A stretch of DNA of 6,571 nt from Afipia sp. (lineage in GTDB: Bacteria > Pseudomonadota > Alphaproteobacteria > Rhizobiales > Xanthobacteraceae): positions 1 to 6,571 of the forward strand of contig JAGVII010000294.1 of assembly GCA_020056155.1 (NCBI GenBank). Reading direction: 5' to 3'. Both the position numbers and the translations under genes were made by a program. Shown in pieces: positions 5,238 through 6,571 of the stretch (position 1 is the first letter of the stretch; each line of letters starts with the position of its first letter). The notes beneath the pieces are model-generated. The model was not told the origin of the DNA. It saw only the letters and a program-made list of their open reading frames with translations, and made no database searches.

Positions 5238-6571
5238 GTGAAGGGTTTAATGCAAAATCAGCCGCTGCTCTTGTCGTCACTGCTGCGGCATGCGGACCGA
5301 TTCCATTCCGGTACGGAAATTGTGTCTCGCACGGTCGAAGGGCCCATCCACCGCTACACTTATCGGGATGCGGCGCGACGCACACGACAACTCGCCAGCG
5401 CCTTACAGCGCTGGGGTGTCGAATACAGCGATCGTGTTGCGACCATGGCCTGGAATAACTACCGCCATTTCGAGATCGAGCACGGCGTGACCGGGATGGG
5501 TGCAATCTGGCACGCCATCAATCCCCGCCTGATCCCGGCACAGCTCATCTACATTGCCAATCATGCCGAAGATAAGGTTCTGTTCTTCGAGAGTTCGTTC
5601 CTGCCGCTGGTGGAGAAACTTGCCCCCGACCTGAAGACGGTTCGGTTGTTTGTATTGATGGTGGACAAGGGATCAATGCCGTCCACGACAACCATTCCGA
5701 ACCTTCAGTGTTACGAAGACTTTATCGCGACCGGTGATGAGAATTTCGTTTGGCCGGAGTTCGATGAGTTGTCGGCGTCATCACTTTTTTACACTTCGGG
5801 AACGACGGGTAATCCCAAGGGCGTGCTGTATTCTCACCGGTCGGACGTGCTGCATTGCCTGACGGAAAGCGGCGCGTTCAGCTTCGGATTCACCGCCCAG
5901 GACACCATCTTGCCGATGACACCGATGTTTCACGCCAACGGCGCGTGGGGTTTCACCTACGCCCCCCCGATGGTCGGTGCCAAGCTGGTGTTGCCCGGAC
6001 CCAAGCTTGACGCCGCAAGCATTGCCGAATTGATTGAAAGCGAGGGGGTCACGCTGACTGCCGGCGTTCCGACGCTTTATACCAAGCTCCTCCAGCATTT
6101 TACGGAGCAGGGACGCGGCGCCGGCACATTGAAGCGGATCGCGGTCGCCGGATCGGCGCCTGCGCCGAGCATGATGGAAGGTTTCGAGCGCCTGGGCGTT
6201 TCGGTCAATCACATCTGGGGCATGACGGAGACGAGCCCCACCGGCACCACGCCACAGCCTTCGCGAAAAGTGGCGAAATCATCCGCGCAGGAGCAGCTTC
6301 ACCGAAAGACGATGCAGGGTCAGCCGCTCTACGGCGTCGATGTGAAAATCGCCGATGAAGAGGGCAATGAGATGCCGCGCGACGGCAAGTCCAGCGGTCG
6401 CCTGATGGTCCGTGGTCCCTGGGTTCTCAGCGGTTACTACCGCGAGGAAAAGCCGCTGCTGGAAGACGGATGGTTCAACACCGGCGATCTCGCCGTGATG
6501 GATGAGGACAACTATATTCAGATCACGGATCGGGCCAAGGACGTCATCAAGTCCGGCGGCGAATGGATCAG
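5238..6571 (+). CDS. Fatty-acid/carboxylic-acid CoA ligase (acyl-CoA synthetase, ANL superfamily), 3' truncated by window
   Basis: The frame is open from GTG 5238 to the window end, giving 444 residues of an expected 540-550. Family enzymes activate a carboxylic acid with ATP to an acyl-adenylate and then form the CoA thioester in the cytosol. Visible ANL motifs, in order, are the AMP-binding loop YTSGTTGNPKG (185-195), PMTPMFHANGAWG (226-238), AGVPTLY (275-281), WGMTETSP (327-334), GWFNTGDLA (411-419, with the ribose-binding Asp417) and the hinge DRAKDVIKSGGEWI (431-444). The C-terminal domain, with the catalytic lysine, lies past the edge. The text LVLPGPKLD, AGVPT and IKSGGEWI resembles the long-chain fatty acyl-CoA synthetase of Thermus and rhizobial fatty-acyl-CoA synthases, so fatty acid is the first guess; medium-chain, branched or aromatic acids remain possible. 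A terminator upstream and only about 46 bases from it to the start codon leave little room for a separate promoter. Confidence 0.92.
   Translation, partial: MKGLMQNQPLLLSSLLRHADRFHSGTEIVSRTVEGPIHRYTYRDAARRTRQLASALQRWGVEYSDRVATMAWNNYRHFEIEHGVTGMGAIWHAINPRLIPAQLIYIANHAEDKVLFFESSFLPLVEKLAPDLKTVRLFVLMVDKGSMPSTTTIPNLQCYEDFIATGDENFVWPEFDELSASSLFYTSGTTGNPKGVLYSHRSDVLHCLTESGAFSFGFTAQDTILPMTPMFHANGAWGFTYAPPMVGAKLVLPGPKLDAASIAELIESEGVTLTAGVPTLYTKLLQHFTEQGRGAGTLKRIAVAGSAPAPSMMEGFERLGVSVNHIWGMTETSPTGTTPQPSRKVAKSSAQEQLHRKTMQGQPLYGVDVKIADEEGNEMPRDGKSSGRLMVRGPWVLSGYYREEKPLLEDGWFNTGDLAVMDEDNYIQITDRAKDVIKSGGEWI

Noticed and set aside
5781..6212. 143-codon minus-strand frame
   Set aside because: It lies antisense to well-conserved adenylation motifs of the CoA ligase and its product matches nothing recognisable.

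Overview
The window looks like a chromosomal segment from an alphaproteobacterium of the Bradyrhizobium / Rhodopseudomonas / Afipia type (order Hyphomicrobiales). This rests on the G+C-rich coding style and on proteins resembling those I remember from that group: a LivK-like binding protein and an acyl-CoA synthetase beginning (M)KGLMQ. It is inference, not a database result. All convincing genes are on the + strand.

Left block (1-3584), cell-envelope glycosylation. The window opens inside a GT4-type glycosyltransferase, of which only the C-terminal half is present (1-486). After a 166-base gap come two polytopic membrane glycosyltransferases of the GT39/ArnT-like (PMT_2) superfamily, at 653-2158 and 2160-3584. 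They are separated by one base and are probably translationally coupled. A cytosolic GT4 enzyme beside two transferases of the kind that use polyprenyl-phosphate-linked sugars suggests assembly or decoration of a surface polysaccharide or lipid. Donor and acceptor cannot be read from the sequence.

Middle (3585-3933), a 349-base A+T-richer regulatory gap. It holds a plausible sigma70 promoter whose -35/-10 spacer is occupied by a perfect 6-5-6 inverted repeat, then a leader of about 90 bases with possible alternative hairpins, then a strong Shine-Dalgarno.

Right block (3934-6571), solute capture and acyl activation. A complete periplasmic substrate-binding protein of the branched-chain amino acid / organic acid ABC family (3934-5133) is followed by a strong intrinsic terminator (about 5157-5191). 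Then comes a fatty-acid/carboxylic-acid CoA ligase (5238 to beyond the window end) that lacks roughly its last 100 residues. The pairing suggests capture of a carboxylic acid (fatty, aromatic or amino acid) and its CoA activation after import. No permease or ATPase gene is visible, so the transport partner is either just outside the window or elsewhere.

I found no convincing undescribed system, RNA gene, mobile element, CRISPR array or phage feature. The most interesting points are the operator-like palindrome inside the binding-protein promoter, the leader structure, the pair of divergent GT39-like enzymes with different acidic motifs, and a possible one-residue insertion near the substrate-gate motif of the CoA ligase.
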